This document shows, in pieces, positions 46,899 through 58,700 of a stretch of DNA of 64,000 nt; position 1 is the first letter of the stretch; each line of letters begins with the position of its first letter. Location of the stretch: assembly GCA_022606135.1 (NCBI GenBank), contig JABYQN010000008.1, positions 1,860,001 to 1,924,000 on the forward strand. Reading direction: 5' to 3'. Made by a program: the position numbers and the translations under genes. The stretch comes from Fomes fomentarius (Eukaryota; Basidiomycota; Agaricomycetes; Polyporales; Polyporaceae). The notes beneath the pieces are model-generated. The model saw only the letters and a program-made list of their open reading frames with translations, was not told the origin of the DNA and made no database searches.

Positions 46899-48518
46899 CC
46901 ACCCCTGCGCAGGAGCTTCTTCGGCTCGAGTAGCGCGGGCTGAGCGTAGCATCCACTGACTGTACACCCATCTCCAGCTGGCAATGTTGGGCAGACATAC
47001 GTTGCAATGCGATTAGTGACTATGCACAGGAGCAATGAGACTCAATTTCACGTCGTGTTGCGCGGACAGGCGGCCAGTGTTCGTTAGGCAGGTGCGTGAC
47101 GTATGTAGCAACCCTGTTATGAGCACCGTGACTGTGACCGGGAGCATGTTCTCTCCGAATCAGGCTGTCGAAATATACCATCTGTTCCGCTTCCCATTCT
47201 CTTTCTACCATTTCCTCCTGTTTCACTTACTTAGTCCCATGCTCCAGCAGTGAAATAGCTTGAAAAATCTGTCGAATCCTTACACTGTACAATCCCTTGT
47301 ACCATGATGAGACCGAGTCTCGCCGCTAGAGAGTCAGAGGCGTGAGGGACTCGGAGAGGCAAAATGATAAGTTCCACCAGAAGTGCACTAGGGAGAAAAC
47401 AAGAATGTGAGAGATGGAGAGCGAGTGAGGCGGAGAGACGAAACAACAGAGTCGTACGAGGGAAGTGTTGTGGCGACGAGCCTTCGGACGGAGATACCTA
47501 GAAGTGGAAGGCTCATGAGTACGAGCTCTTCACGCTGAATGGAGGGGGAAACTGATGCATAGCCGGCCTCAGTACTCGGATATACAGGAGGTCTGGAGTG
47601 CGAGCGACATAAGCAAGATGAGCAACGTGGCGGTAATAATGGCGAATAAGACTCCGAACTTCAGGACACGAGCGCTAGCCTAAGTCTGAGAAAGCACCGA
47701 CACGGTCACGTGTTGTGCCGCCGACGCGTCGCACCTCCGGAAAAAGTTAGCCTTTGGCAGGAAGCCGGAGATATGTACCCTATGACTGAAACACAACACC
47801 CCGGCTGCAAACAGACCCCGGTATCCGAGCGGAATACCAAGCAGCGTAGGCTGCTCATCAACTGTGAAGCAATTTTTGGCCTTGTACCATGCTTAGTAGG
47901 GAATCCGTGTCGATCTTGGCAGCGCATGCATCTTGCAATATTGCTGATAATTGGCAGAGCTTCCAAGGACCGCATGCGGTTGATATGCATGAAAGGATCC
48001 GCGACAATGACCCTCCGACTCTCTCCTCAGACTTGTCCGTTATACTTTACTTAACATAAATATGACGAGTTGTCCAGGGAAAGCTGCAAAGATCCACCGC
48101 CTGTGGGCGACACAATGACACTCACTATCCGTCAATTTTGAGATCACCGGTTACCAATTAGCCGACGCGAGACCTTGGTAAGCGCTTGACAGCTCAATGC
48201 TTCTCCTGCTTGTTACCCCCACGCCAAATTGGGTGGCTGTTTCTTGGAGTGGGAGGTGAGTGCTATAGCTCAAGAATTACTAACTATGTGCGAGCTTATA
48301 CCATCAGATCTGTGTATGCGCATCCAGCTGCCACTGAGAATATCTTATACCAGGTCTCAACAGTAACGACACTCAGGACAACGTACAAAAGCACGGCACG
48401 AGGCCACGAGTATCGAGCTAGCGCACCAGATGGAATACAGTTGGATTGAACATTGCTTGAAGAACTTCTTCATGCATTGTACTCCTGGAGTAGATCCGCC
48501 TGAACACTTGAAGCGGAC
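46899..48518. other. intergenic
   Basis: Upstream DNA of the protease and of the FunK1 relic. The N-terminal edge of the kinase relic could extend left to about 48430 (an ATG with 60 open codons in another frame). Otherwise nothing recognised. Confidence 0.45.
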
Positions 48519-51081
48519 TTGCCCGAAGTTCTCGGTCCAATTCACTACCGAAACTGCGATATATCCTGGACTTGTGCGTTCTATCCTCCTGATAACTTCA
48601 CAGCAACGCTCATGAACTACTGGGCGAAGGGGCTGAACGCACAACTGAAGGCCTTCCAGTGCAATAGGTTTGCGGCCTGTATCATCGCTCACCATGATAC
48701 AAACAAGGCTGTCTTGGGCCGTGAAGAAGACTTGCTCAAGCCAGATATGATCATAACTCCAAGCACGGCGGTTGTGGAGGACGCCCTTGATGATACCAAG
48801 AAACGAAAGAGGGCTAACTCTTCTGCACCTGCCACAGAGAAAAACGATGACTCCGACGAGTCCACTAGTTGCAGCGTTGCGACGATGAGCTGGGCGCACG
48901 CGGAAACGGCAATTGAAGTCCTGGAGCCCGAGCCGCAGTTTCCATTCGACGTTGAGGACTTCGCCAACGAAATAGATGGTCATGTCCAAAGCCGTGGCAG
49001 CGTGATCGAGTATGCATCGGAACTATTCCGTCGGGGACATCGGGAGTTCGTCTACACCATCATCTTCTGCAAGCAGCTCGCTCGCTTCCAGCGCTTCGAC
49101 AGAGCAGCCGTCGTCGTATCCGAGAGCTTCAACTACATCGAGCGATTCGAGATCATCGGAGAGTTCCTCTACAGACTCTTCCACGACACCGTACCTCAGT
49201 GAAACCGCGGCCACGATTGCACCGCCTACATTGCTTCCGAAGGGGAGTTGGGCCTAGGCCTCTTCCGCAGCATCGCTACCCCGACATTCGCAGAGGCGCA
49301 CAAGTTGAAGGACTACGTCGTTGCCGCGTTGCGAAGGCTGCGACACCAGGTTGGCCTATATATCGCCCCAGCGTCGAAGCGCCATGGTCCTGGGGCGAGC
49401 GTCCTGCTCAGGAAACAGATGAAGTCAGGACATGTCGTATCCTTGTTGGTCGTCCGATGTACTCCAGTCATCACCAACGGGTAGGGGAACCAAGAGTTTC
49501 GTGGGCTGGAACCTCACTGACGCTGACGGCCCGGGCTATCCCGTCTTCGTAAAGGACAGCTGGCGTTATAACTCACCAGATCTAACTCCGGAGTACAAGC
49601 TCTACTATACCATACGACGCCCTGGAGTGCATATCTTGGAAGCACATGTACCGACTATGCTCGCAGGCAACGATCTTTTCCGAACCAGAGTCCGACGACA
49701 AGTCACCTCGAACCAGCACCTCGTAGACGCACCGAGTGAAGATCGTCCCTTCGAACTGGTGCATACCAGGCTCGTTTTCAAAGAGATTTGTCGCACCCTC
49801 GAAAGCTTCGAAGATGACAGGGTGCTCGCACAAGCAGTGTTTGGTGCTGCACTTGGTGCGATTCCGCGTGTGATCTCCGTGTCGTAGTCGCAGCCTAACA
49901 TAATGGATACACAGGGCATTATCGAGCATGGAATGATTTCTGTAGCCTACATCGAGATATCAGTGCTGGAAATATACTGCTGTATGAACTGCCACACGAC
50001 TCCGACGCCGGTTCCACGTCAAGTGAGTCGGAAGCGAGTGGTACAAAGAAGAACGTACCTGGGAAGGAGCGGCGCCGTATCATCTGTTTGCTCTCGGGTT
50101 GGGACCTCGCATCCACAGAAGGATAACTTTTGCAATCTGAGCCGTACCATTGTGTAAGTGGTATCGACACGCCCCCGCAGTTCATCAATTGCAATATCTG
50201 ATGAGGATGGTTAGGGCACCTGGCAGTTCATGTCTGCGGCACTGCAACAGGTTCCAGGGAAGTGACACGAGGTCTCCAACGACTTGGAATCGATCATGCA
50301 ACTGCTGAGATGGTGTGGGCTCAAGTATTTTCCCCACCTTTGTTCCGACAGCCCCGCGCAATTGAGGACCAGTCTCGAGACCTTCGACTGGCGTGCAGAG
50401 GATCCTGTGACGGGCTTTTCTATGGGACACATGAAAAATCTCGACCTTATATGTAAATGTGAAGGTGGCTGTTGCATCCCTGGTCTCGATCCCAGCCAAT
50501 CATTCGCTATACTTCTTGAAACGCTCTTGCTCCTGTTCAAAAAGCATTACCAACTGTTGGGATTCATTCCGCCTCACCCTCTGTCTCCTCCGCCCACTGA
50601 GCGCGAACTGTGGTACGCCGCTCAGAGGGCCACCATGCTGTTTAAGGCCAACCTCCCACCAGGAGCACTACCAGCATTCCTTCCAGCCAGGCCTGCTACA
50701 ATGATCACCGACATCGCTCGGGCAGCTGCCAAAGACTCTGGCGCTATGCGCCGTACGGAGGGCGTATCAACCTGGCGGTATATACCAACGAAGGTGCCCC
50801 CCACTCCCAAAGAGTCTCCCTTATACGATCACAAGCAGTTCATGACGATCATTTTTCACGTCCTGAGTGACCGTCAATACCAGTGGGGATGGGGCAAGCT
50901 CGTGAATAACGCGAAACGGGCTTCCAGCTTCACCAGGGAGACTGCGAGTGCCGCAGGATCGAAACACTCTCTCTATACCAGCATCGACAAGCCCAGAAAG
51001 AAGGCTGGAACAACAACGTGTATCCGATCACTGCGAGTCCCCGCCCACCGACGCCGATGGGGACCAGCCTGTAGGAATTGA
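48519..51081 (+). pseudogene. FunK1-type fungal protein kinase, pseudogene
   Basis: Family known: agaricomycete-expanded FunK1 kinases (fungal-type protein kinase domain). Recognisable in order: N-terminal EEDLLKPDMII and WAHAETAIEVLEPEP; QRFDRAAVVVSESFNY; RGHDCTAYI; GRGTKSFVGW; VFVKDSWR; LVFKEICRTLE; an intron at 49856-49914; catalytic loop LHRDISAGNILLYE (about 49947-49988); GTWQFMSAALQQ; DLESIMQLLRWCGLKYFPH; and a basic tail to about 51080. Breaks: in-frame TGA at 49200-49202 just before RGHD; at least two frame changes between about 49300 and 49490 upstream of GRGTKSF; in-frame TGA at 50263-50265 between VPGK and HEVSNDLES. The HRD loop itself survives. No splice choice removes all of these. 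Confidence 0.85.
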
Positions 51082-51470
51082 AGGATTGCAGCATGCTTTC
51101 AGCCTCGAAGATAATCCTGTTCGGTACGTCAAAACCTCAACGTTGTCCTGACGCCTTAGTCGTGGAGTTACTCAATTGGAACACCTAGGTTATTCATTCA
51201 TTCAGGCTATCGGCATCTCACAGAAGATTCAACGCACGATGTTTTGTCCGCTATAGCACGCGAACATGATGTACTATGTTTTCTCTCAGGCTGACATCCT
51301 CGGTGTTATAGCTTGTACTAGTTTCGAGCTCGTGAGGAAATGTTCGCCGGAAGTCAAGAGATAAGTGCATCTCACAACATCTCGTCCTCCGCGGAAAGAG
51401 TCAATTGATCGACTCTAACTATGTCTCAGGCTGCCACGGTTAAGCTGAACAACAGTCGCCACATGCGCGT

Positions 51471-52824
51471 TCAGGAGAACCTCGTCTCCAACCTCGTTTC
51501 CGGGCGAAATACAAGGCAATACGTTGAGCCCCCAAAGTGGAATATCCCCAACTGGTCGCCCTTCTTCACCCGCTGCCCGGCGTCCAGTGTCACCTCACAC
51601 GTCGCGACCCCGTACATCCCCACCCCAACAAAGCACATCAGCCCAATCGGCTCATAGTCCGCCCTGATGAAGATGAGCGTGCGCGTAGCCATGGACGTCC
51701 AGAACGCCTGCGAGTCGTTCGAGCCCTCGGCCGTATCCGACGGTGCCTCGACGAAATATTTCCCGGGCACGGTGACGACGCGTTCGACCGTGCCGGTGAC
51801 GGGGCTGTGCCAGCGGTGGTACTTCGCCGTCGAGAGGAAGGCCTGGAAGACCGTGCCCCGGCAAAGTGTGGCACGGACGCGTCGTGCGCGAGCATGTCCG
51901 CGAGCGAGTACGGCTGGCCCTTCATCCAGAACGCATCGCGCTCCTTGACATCCCGCGCGATAGCGTACACCGTCGACTCGCACGGGTTCGTGATCCGCGA
52001 GTCGTCGTCGGGAGAGGCGACGGGGCGCACCCCAGGGCGAAGCGCGCGCGTGAAGAACGCGTCCCAGGACTTGTACCCAAGGTATGGTTTCTCCGGGTCG
52101 CAGACGTACGTCTCGGTAAAGTTGGGCATCGCTTTCCGCGCTTTGGGAGAGAACCAGCTGCACTCGTTCTCGTTATTGTTGAGGATGTAGAGCGACTCGG
52201 ACGTGGCGAGGAAGCCGTGCCATGCGTCGATGACTATCTTGAACTGCGCGTTCACCTTGTCGTTCGTGAACATAGCGAATCCTGCGGACGTGCCCATCGG
52301 CCAGTCGAGGATGGTTTCGATCGGGCTAAAGTGGTTGTGGTGGAATGTAGGCGCCTCTCGCAGGACCACGTTCAGGAGTGCGAGCATCATCTTGTAGTCT
52401 TGGACCTAGCACCAATGCGTCAGCCTCCAGCTCCTTACTTAGTAGAACATCGAAGCGCGCACCTGCGGTCTCGCATCTGGGTCGCTATTATATGGCGGCT
52501 CCGCGGGGACCTGCTCGAACATCTGCTGAAAGCCCATGTAAATCGTGGCATCACTCTCGATCAGCTGCTTCAACTCCTGAATTGTGGGTTGAAGAGGGGG
52601 GGGGCATCTAGGGAGTGCTGTTCGACCTTCTCGATGCGCTCCTCGAGCCACCGGTCGATGGTCCGGCGATCACTCCCGCGGACACCATTCTGTTGTGATG
52701 ATCTGTCTAGTGGATCACAATGACGGGGTCGGCACATTGAGCAGGCGCTGGGGTTGCCGCACGGTGTGTGTAGGTCCGATGGACGATGCGCCGCGGTGGC
52801 GTGCGAGTGCGAGTGAATCACCAT
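51471..52824 (-). pseudogene. PSD/PsiD-like pyruvoyl decarboxylase gene with single-base frame breaks
   Basis: Belongs to the phosphatidylserine-decarboxylase-like family with an extra N-terminal domain, which includes the psilocybin-pathway tryptophan decarboxylase PsiD. Exons 52463-52824 and 51471-52405. Seen: QQMFEQVPAEPPYNSDPDAR, ILDWPMGTSAGFAMF, WDAFFTRALRPGVRPV, FWMKGQPYSLADML, FQAFLSTAKYHRWHSPVTGT, GLMCFVGVGM, and near the end the self-cleavage motif FHFGGSTYC (Ser becomes the pyruvoyl group). The frame breaks by one base at a G9 run (52596-52604, plus strand) and at a C4 run (51856-51859); a third slip near 51500 would explain the abrupt end RLETRFS. Either a recent pseudogene or homopolymer errors in the sequence. 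Substrate (Ser-lipid versus aromatic amino acid) cannot be decided. Confidence 0.82.
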
Positions 52825-53357
52825 CTGTAACAACGGAAAGGTGAGCGGTGTAATATTCGAAGAGGGTTGGAATACACAAACATCGTGTGATCGTTGCAAT
52901 TTGTGAGTCGTGGCGTTGGATGCGTATACTCGATGTATTACTTAGTGTGCGGTAGGTCTAGAATAGGTACACGGCGGGAGATTGCATACCAGCCACTACA
53001 CGTGGTTATTGTAAACGAGACTGAACATACCGAGCCACCCGCCCTCGACGCCGTCATCTGCCTCCAACCCTCAAATCGTACCGTATTCGGCCCATCATGT
53101 CGCCGACGGTCAAGATTGAACGATGAAAGCTGCAAGTTCAAGTTAATTCATTAGATGATAATTTACAGTAATGTGAGTCTGAAGCATGCGGGGAGGCACA
53201 ATAGCGCATACAGTGGCATGTATACTTAGCCGAATAGTGCTGGCTCGGGATCTACTAAGCTATACGTAAGTTGAGTCAGTGGAGCAACGATAACGACGAT
53301 AAAGACTCGACATAACTGTTTGGATGCTCAAGAAGCGCTCTCCAAAGAGCTAGGAAA
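52825..53357. other. intergenic
   Basis: Promoter side of the decarboxylase-like gene and 3' flank of the BTB gene. Nothing recognised. Confidence 0.4.
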
Positions 53358-54581
53358 CTACACCAGCTCGAATAACTTGGGGAGTGAAGTCCACAAATCC
53401 TGTCTATATGCGGCGATTTTCGCAAGGATACCTCTGCAACAGTCGGTGCAGATCGAGTATCGCACGAACTCGGTGCTCACCACGGTGGCCATCTCGCGCC
53501 ACTCCTCGAGAGGCTCCTGTGGAAGCTGTCGCCTCGTGACCAACAATGTGCAGACGAGGCTCCCCCAGAGCGTCTGAGCGCCATTCAGACAGAAGTGTGG
53601 CGGATTGCTGGGCACGGGCTCGAAGTTTGGCACAGCGACCGCGAGCGACGTGTGAGCCGAGCGCAGCCGCTCGATCCCGACAACGAGCCTTTCTACGTCC
53701 GATGCCAGAAGCGGCGCGAGGTGGTGTCCGAGCGCGGGCCCGCCGAACTGCCAAGTCGTGCGGCTGAGGGCATAGAAGAGCGGGAAGAGGAGGGAAGTGT
53801 CGTCGTAGCCACACTCGCGGAGAAGCGCGATCACGCTTCCCGGGTGGACGATGAGGTCTTCTTTCATCTCGACTGGGGCCGCCGCCGCCGGTGCAACGCG
53901 AGAGGGCCCTGCTGCTGGTCCGCCACCAGCGCGGCTTGCGATGGGTTCTGCGGCGCCACCGCGCGGGTGCAGACGGTGAGCGTTCGAGGGGCCGGCGGCG
54001 TAATCGTTGGCGTGCGGTGGCGCGGGTGCTTGTGCTGCGAGTTTGGCAGCGCGAATTTGTGCCTCACGCGCGTCGTGCTGCGTTAGTGTGGCGGGCCAAT
54101 GAGCTCGGATGCGGGCGATGATATCTTGACACGGTCGTTCGACCTTGTACTTCGTTGCCGTGCGGAGAATGATGGCGACGGTAGGGAAGGTCTCGACGGT
54201 GAGTTCCTGGACGTCGACGCGCCTGAACGGAGCAAAGACACGACTCGTCTGTGGCACATCCCCACAAATACATTGAGAGGGGTGTACGACTTACAAGCCG
54301 TCGTATATCACGTTCAGCAAGGTCTCCAAGTCCTCTCTCGTTTCCTTCATCGTGATTTGGCACAGTCCGCGGAAGCGCTCCGAATGCTTTTGCTGAAAGA
54401 GGTCTTTGAACACTGGCGAGTGCTTTGAGAGCAGAGATTTGTGAACGCAGAAGAGCGTCCATCCTGTGCGAAATATGACGTTGCCGTCATCGAAGTAGAG
54501 GGTCGGGTGGTTTACGAAAGGTTTCTCGTCAACCTCGTCTTGTGAGACCCTTTGACGCTTCCGGTCGCGTAAATCTGTCAT
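53358..54581 (-). CDS. BTB/POZ-domain protein
   Basis: Exons 54295-54581 and 53358-54222; 383 residues in phase. The start chosen is MTDLRDRKRQRVSQ (54581); an upstream in-frame ATG at 54632 would add 17 residues. BTB domain at about residues 20-130: HPTLYFDDGNVIFRTGWTLF, VHKSLLSKHSPVFKDLF, LLNVIYDGL. The central part (about 165-215) is Ala/Pro/Gly-rich and probably disordered. The C-terminal part is rich in Leu and Cys (FVRYSICTDCCRGIL). Such BTB proteins are numerous in agaricomycetes; BTB domains mediate dimerisation and often cullin-3 recruitment, which is general knowledge and not shown here. Single copy in this window and intact. Confidence 0.88.
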
Positions 54582-55732
54582 GGTAATCTGGGATTTGCTT
54601 CCGCGCCAAGGCGAGAATTCGGACAGAGGCAAGAAGATGGGAAGGTAGAAGAAGAGCTCTTACTGCATACTTGCGACTCGCGGTCGAACTTGGTGTCGGA
54701 CCAATTCATTTTTCACGGATTTCGAGAAATTGGCGCCTCCGGCTACGAAGCAGAGCTGAACAACTAGTACCTTGGAGCACTGTCGCTATAGCATAGCCTG
54801 GAAGAGATACGGAGGAAGTCTGGATCTAGGAAAGGAAGGTACTTGCAGTTGTCACAGTGACTGACGTGCGCAGCTAAGCACCACTGTGACGAAGCCGCGA
54901 GATATCTCAGCCATAGGCGAGTTAAGCTGTAGTTTCGTGAGCGTTGGACTTTCTCGCGAATCGCGGACTTTCCTTACTGTGTGAGTAAGTAGGAATTCTT
55001 CCGTTCGCATGGTCTACCATGGCGATGGGGTAGTTGTTTCTGGGCCGTCGGAGGGGGAGGGAAGGATGGAAGGACGATGGGAAGAAAGAAAAGCACAGAC
55101 AAGATTATTATGACAGCTATGGAAGCACCGTTGGTGTTCTGAGTCCATGTCTGAGATCAGAGTACTGAGCCCGCGTGCTTGCTTTCAGTATGGAGGTTCC
55201 GCTGATTCGTAGGTTCCATTCAAGCAAGGCACGGAGGTATGTAAGCACACGGTTCTCGAATGCAAACGCATGCAATCCGTGTAGTCGTACTCAAGTCGTG
55301 CTCGAAGACAGGTGATGGCGTATTACCATACAAAGTGAAGGCGTTCCTGATCGGTCAATTTAATTTTGTGCCGCGTGAAATGTACACTAGTGTTCTGTAT
55401 TACCCACTCCTGAGTTGAAGGCACTTTGGAAGGAAGACGTAGTGAGCTCTGGTGCTTTGGAATATGTGTTTGTGGTACTGAAGCAGCGACGTCGTACGCG
55501 TGTGCCTGCGAAGAGGTCGCTGACGTCAACGGCGCTATTGCCCCACTGCCCCTTCCCAATCGAGGCTTGATGGGGCTGGCCCTGAGTCTGCGTGGGGCAC
55601 GGTGCGCACAAGGCTGACCCTGCGCTGACCCAACTTAGCGCGCTCGCTGCGGTCCATTCTCCCTTACCGTCTCTCACCTCGACCACCTTCTTCCCTCGTC
55701 GTTGCGCCCAGCAACGAGAGTTCTCTCTCGTC
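54582..55732. other. intergenic between divergent BTB and glucan synthase genes
   Basis: Bidirectional promoter region of about 1.15 kb. No coding signal, repeat or clear TATA assigned. Confidence 0.5.
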
Positions 55733-58700
55733 ATGGCCGGCCGCCCTGGTACTCGCAGCCAGGAAGGCATGTATAGCCCATCGCCCTCCTCCGAGGACCC
55801 CTTCCACCAGCAGATCCACATGCCTGACCCCCACGCAATGCCCGAGCCCCAGCGCTACTACGACAACGATTCCGAGCATCTCGACCGCTACGACCGCAAC
55901 CGCGACACATATGGCTCCGACGGCAGCAACGGCGACGAAGACAGATACTATGAGGAGCGCGGCGGATATGATTATCGTCAGTCTCCATCCGAGTTGCGTT
56001 TTGGCCTTCGTCCTTCTCACTTTTCATCACAGCACACCCGGATACCGACTCGGACCTCGATGTCTACGGCCAGAAGTACGTGCCCTCGCAGGAGTCCCTA
56101 GGCCCGCCGCGCATGGGCATCTCCGAGTCCTCAACACCAACATTCATCGACCACAACGGCGTCAGCGTCCGCGAGCCGTATCCGGCCTGGAGTGTAGAGC
56201 GGCAGATCCCTCTGTCCAAGGAGGAGATTGAGGACATCTTCCTCGATCTCACTCAGAAGTTTGGTTTCCAGCGAGACTCGATGCGGAACATGGTGCGTCG
56301 TCTCTCTCCTGTCTCCTCTCTCTCACGCGCCAAGTCCGGCCAAGCCTCGATGCTTCGGCTTCCACACCCCGTACGCCGCACGGACGTCTCTTCTCGCGTT
56401 CATCGTACCCACCGCCCCTCGCACATGCTGCTGCTGTATGCGCTTGTCTCCGACTATTCGGACGCATGTTTGCGCTCACTTGCAATCCGGCGAGGCGCCG
56501 TGTCCGTCTTCAGGCGCTGCATGCATCTGGGCACACACGGCCTCTGATCGCTGACCCATCATACCATCCAAATGTGTTGCCCGATCCGTTCGGGGACGGG
56601 TGTGCCGTGGGCGGCTTAGGGGAGCGGGCAATCATGACCGCGGGCTGACTGTCACCTTACATTCATGCTAACTTTGCGATCTCGTAGTTCGATTTCGTGA
56701 TGCAGCTCTTGGACAGCCGAGCGTCTCGAATGTCGCCCAACCAGGCTCTTCTTACCCTCCATGCCGACTACATCGGTGGCCAACACGCCAACTACCGGAA
56801 GTGGTACTTCGCTGCTCAACTGGATCTTGATGATGCGATTGGTCACACGCAGAACCCCGGTCTCCAGCGACTGCGCTCGCAAAAGCGTAAGTCAAAGGGT
56901 CACAAGGCCGCCGAGCGACAACTGCAGAGCGCCCTGGACCGGTGGAGGCAGGCGATGAACAACATGAGCCAGTACGACCGAATGCGCCAGATCGCGCTGT
57001 ACCTTTTGCTCTGGGGCGAGGCCGCGCAAGTGCGCTTTGTCCCGGAGTGCCTCTGCTTCATCTTCAAGTGCGCGGACGACTACTACCGCTCGCCCGAGTG
57101 CCAGAATCGCATCGACCCGGTACCGGAAGGGTTGTACCTCCACGCCGTCATTAAGCCCCTCTATCGCTTCATCCGTGACCAGGGCTATGAGGTTGTGGAC
57201 AACAAGTTCGTTCGGAAGGAGAGGGACCATGACCAGATCATCGGATACGACGATGTCAATCAGTTGTTCTGGTATCCTGAAGGCATCGCGCGCATTATCT
57301 TGAACGACAAGGTACGTGATTTTGGTGTTACGTGTCGCAGTAATCTCATGCGCTATCCCCAGACCCGCCTCGTCGACCTGCCGCCCTCCCAGCGGTTTAT
57401 GAAGTTTGATCGCATCGACTGGAACCGCGTGTTTTTCAAGACGTACTACGAGAAAAGGTCATTCGGTCACCTGCTCGTAAACTTCAACCGGATATGGGTC
57501 ATCCACATATCCATGTACTGGTATTACACGGCCTACAACTCGCCCAAGATCTACAACGGTGAGAAGTCCGCAGCGATGCGGTGGTCGGTCACTGCGCTTG
57601 GAGGCGCGGTGGCCACTATCATCATGATTGCTGCTACGCTCGCCGAGTTCTCGTACATCCCGACGACATGGAACAATACCTCGCATCTGACTCGACGACT
57701 GATATTCCTGATAATCACTCTTGGTCTCACTGCTGGTCCCACGTTTTACATTGCGATCGCTGAGAGCAACAATTCGGGCGGGTCGCTTGCGTTAATTCTC
57801 GGTATCGTCCAATTCTTCATCTCGGTTGTCGCGACGTTGCTCTTCGCCATCCTCCCTTCTGGCCGGATGTTTGGCGACCGTGTGGCTGGGAAATCAAGGA
57901 AGTACCTCGCGAGCCAGACATTCACTGCCAGCTACCCCATGTTGGTTCCATCTGCTCGCGCAGCATCTATCGCGCTCTGGGTTCTGGTATTCGGCGCGAA
58001 GCTTACGGAGTCGTACTTCTTCCTGACCCTGTCGTTCAAGAATCCGATCCAGGTCATGGTCGGGATGCAGGTCACGGACTGCAACGACAAGTTCTTCGGC
58101 AATGCGCTCTGCCGGAACCAGGCTGCATTCACGCTCGCGCTCATGTACATCATGGACTTGGTGCTCTACTTTCTGGATACCTTCCTGTGGTGGATCATCT
58201 GGAACACCGTCTTCAGCATAGCACGCTCGTTTGCTCTTGGCTTGTCAATATGGACGCCGTGGAAGGACATATACACGCGGTTGCCAAAACGGATCTACTC
58301 GAAGATTCTTGCTACCGCAGACATGGAGGCCAAGTACAAGCCGAAGGTACATTCTACCCGTCCATGCGCGATCCATTCCGTGTATGCATACTCATCTCCT
58401 GCCTCTAGGTCCTCGTGTCGCAGATCTGGAACGCCATCATCATCTCGATGTACCGTGAGCATCTGCTCTCTATCGAGCACGTGCAGAAGTTGCTGTACCA
58501 CCAGGTTGATGTCGGCCAGGACGGTCGTCGCAGCCTCCGTGCGCCGGCTTTCTTCATCTCCCAAAGCGACAAGGGCTACCGCGGACAATTTTTCACGCCC
58601 GGAAGCGAGGCCGAACGACGTATCTCGTTCTTCGCGCAGTCGCTCACTACGGCTGTTCCCGAACCGCTTCCCGTCGATGCTATGCCTACGTTCACCGTCT

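Noticed and set aside
48430..51470. CRISPR, prophage or other bacterial-type systems
   Set aside because: Spliceosomal introns and fungal families throughout; no regularly spaced repeats of CRISPR type anywhere in the window.
51638..52163. Alternative that the decarboxylase-like gene is intact with extra introns at the frame breaks
   Set aside because: No GT..AG pair near the G9 or C4 runs restores both frames without deleting conserved residues.
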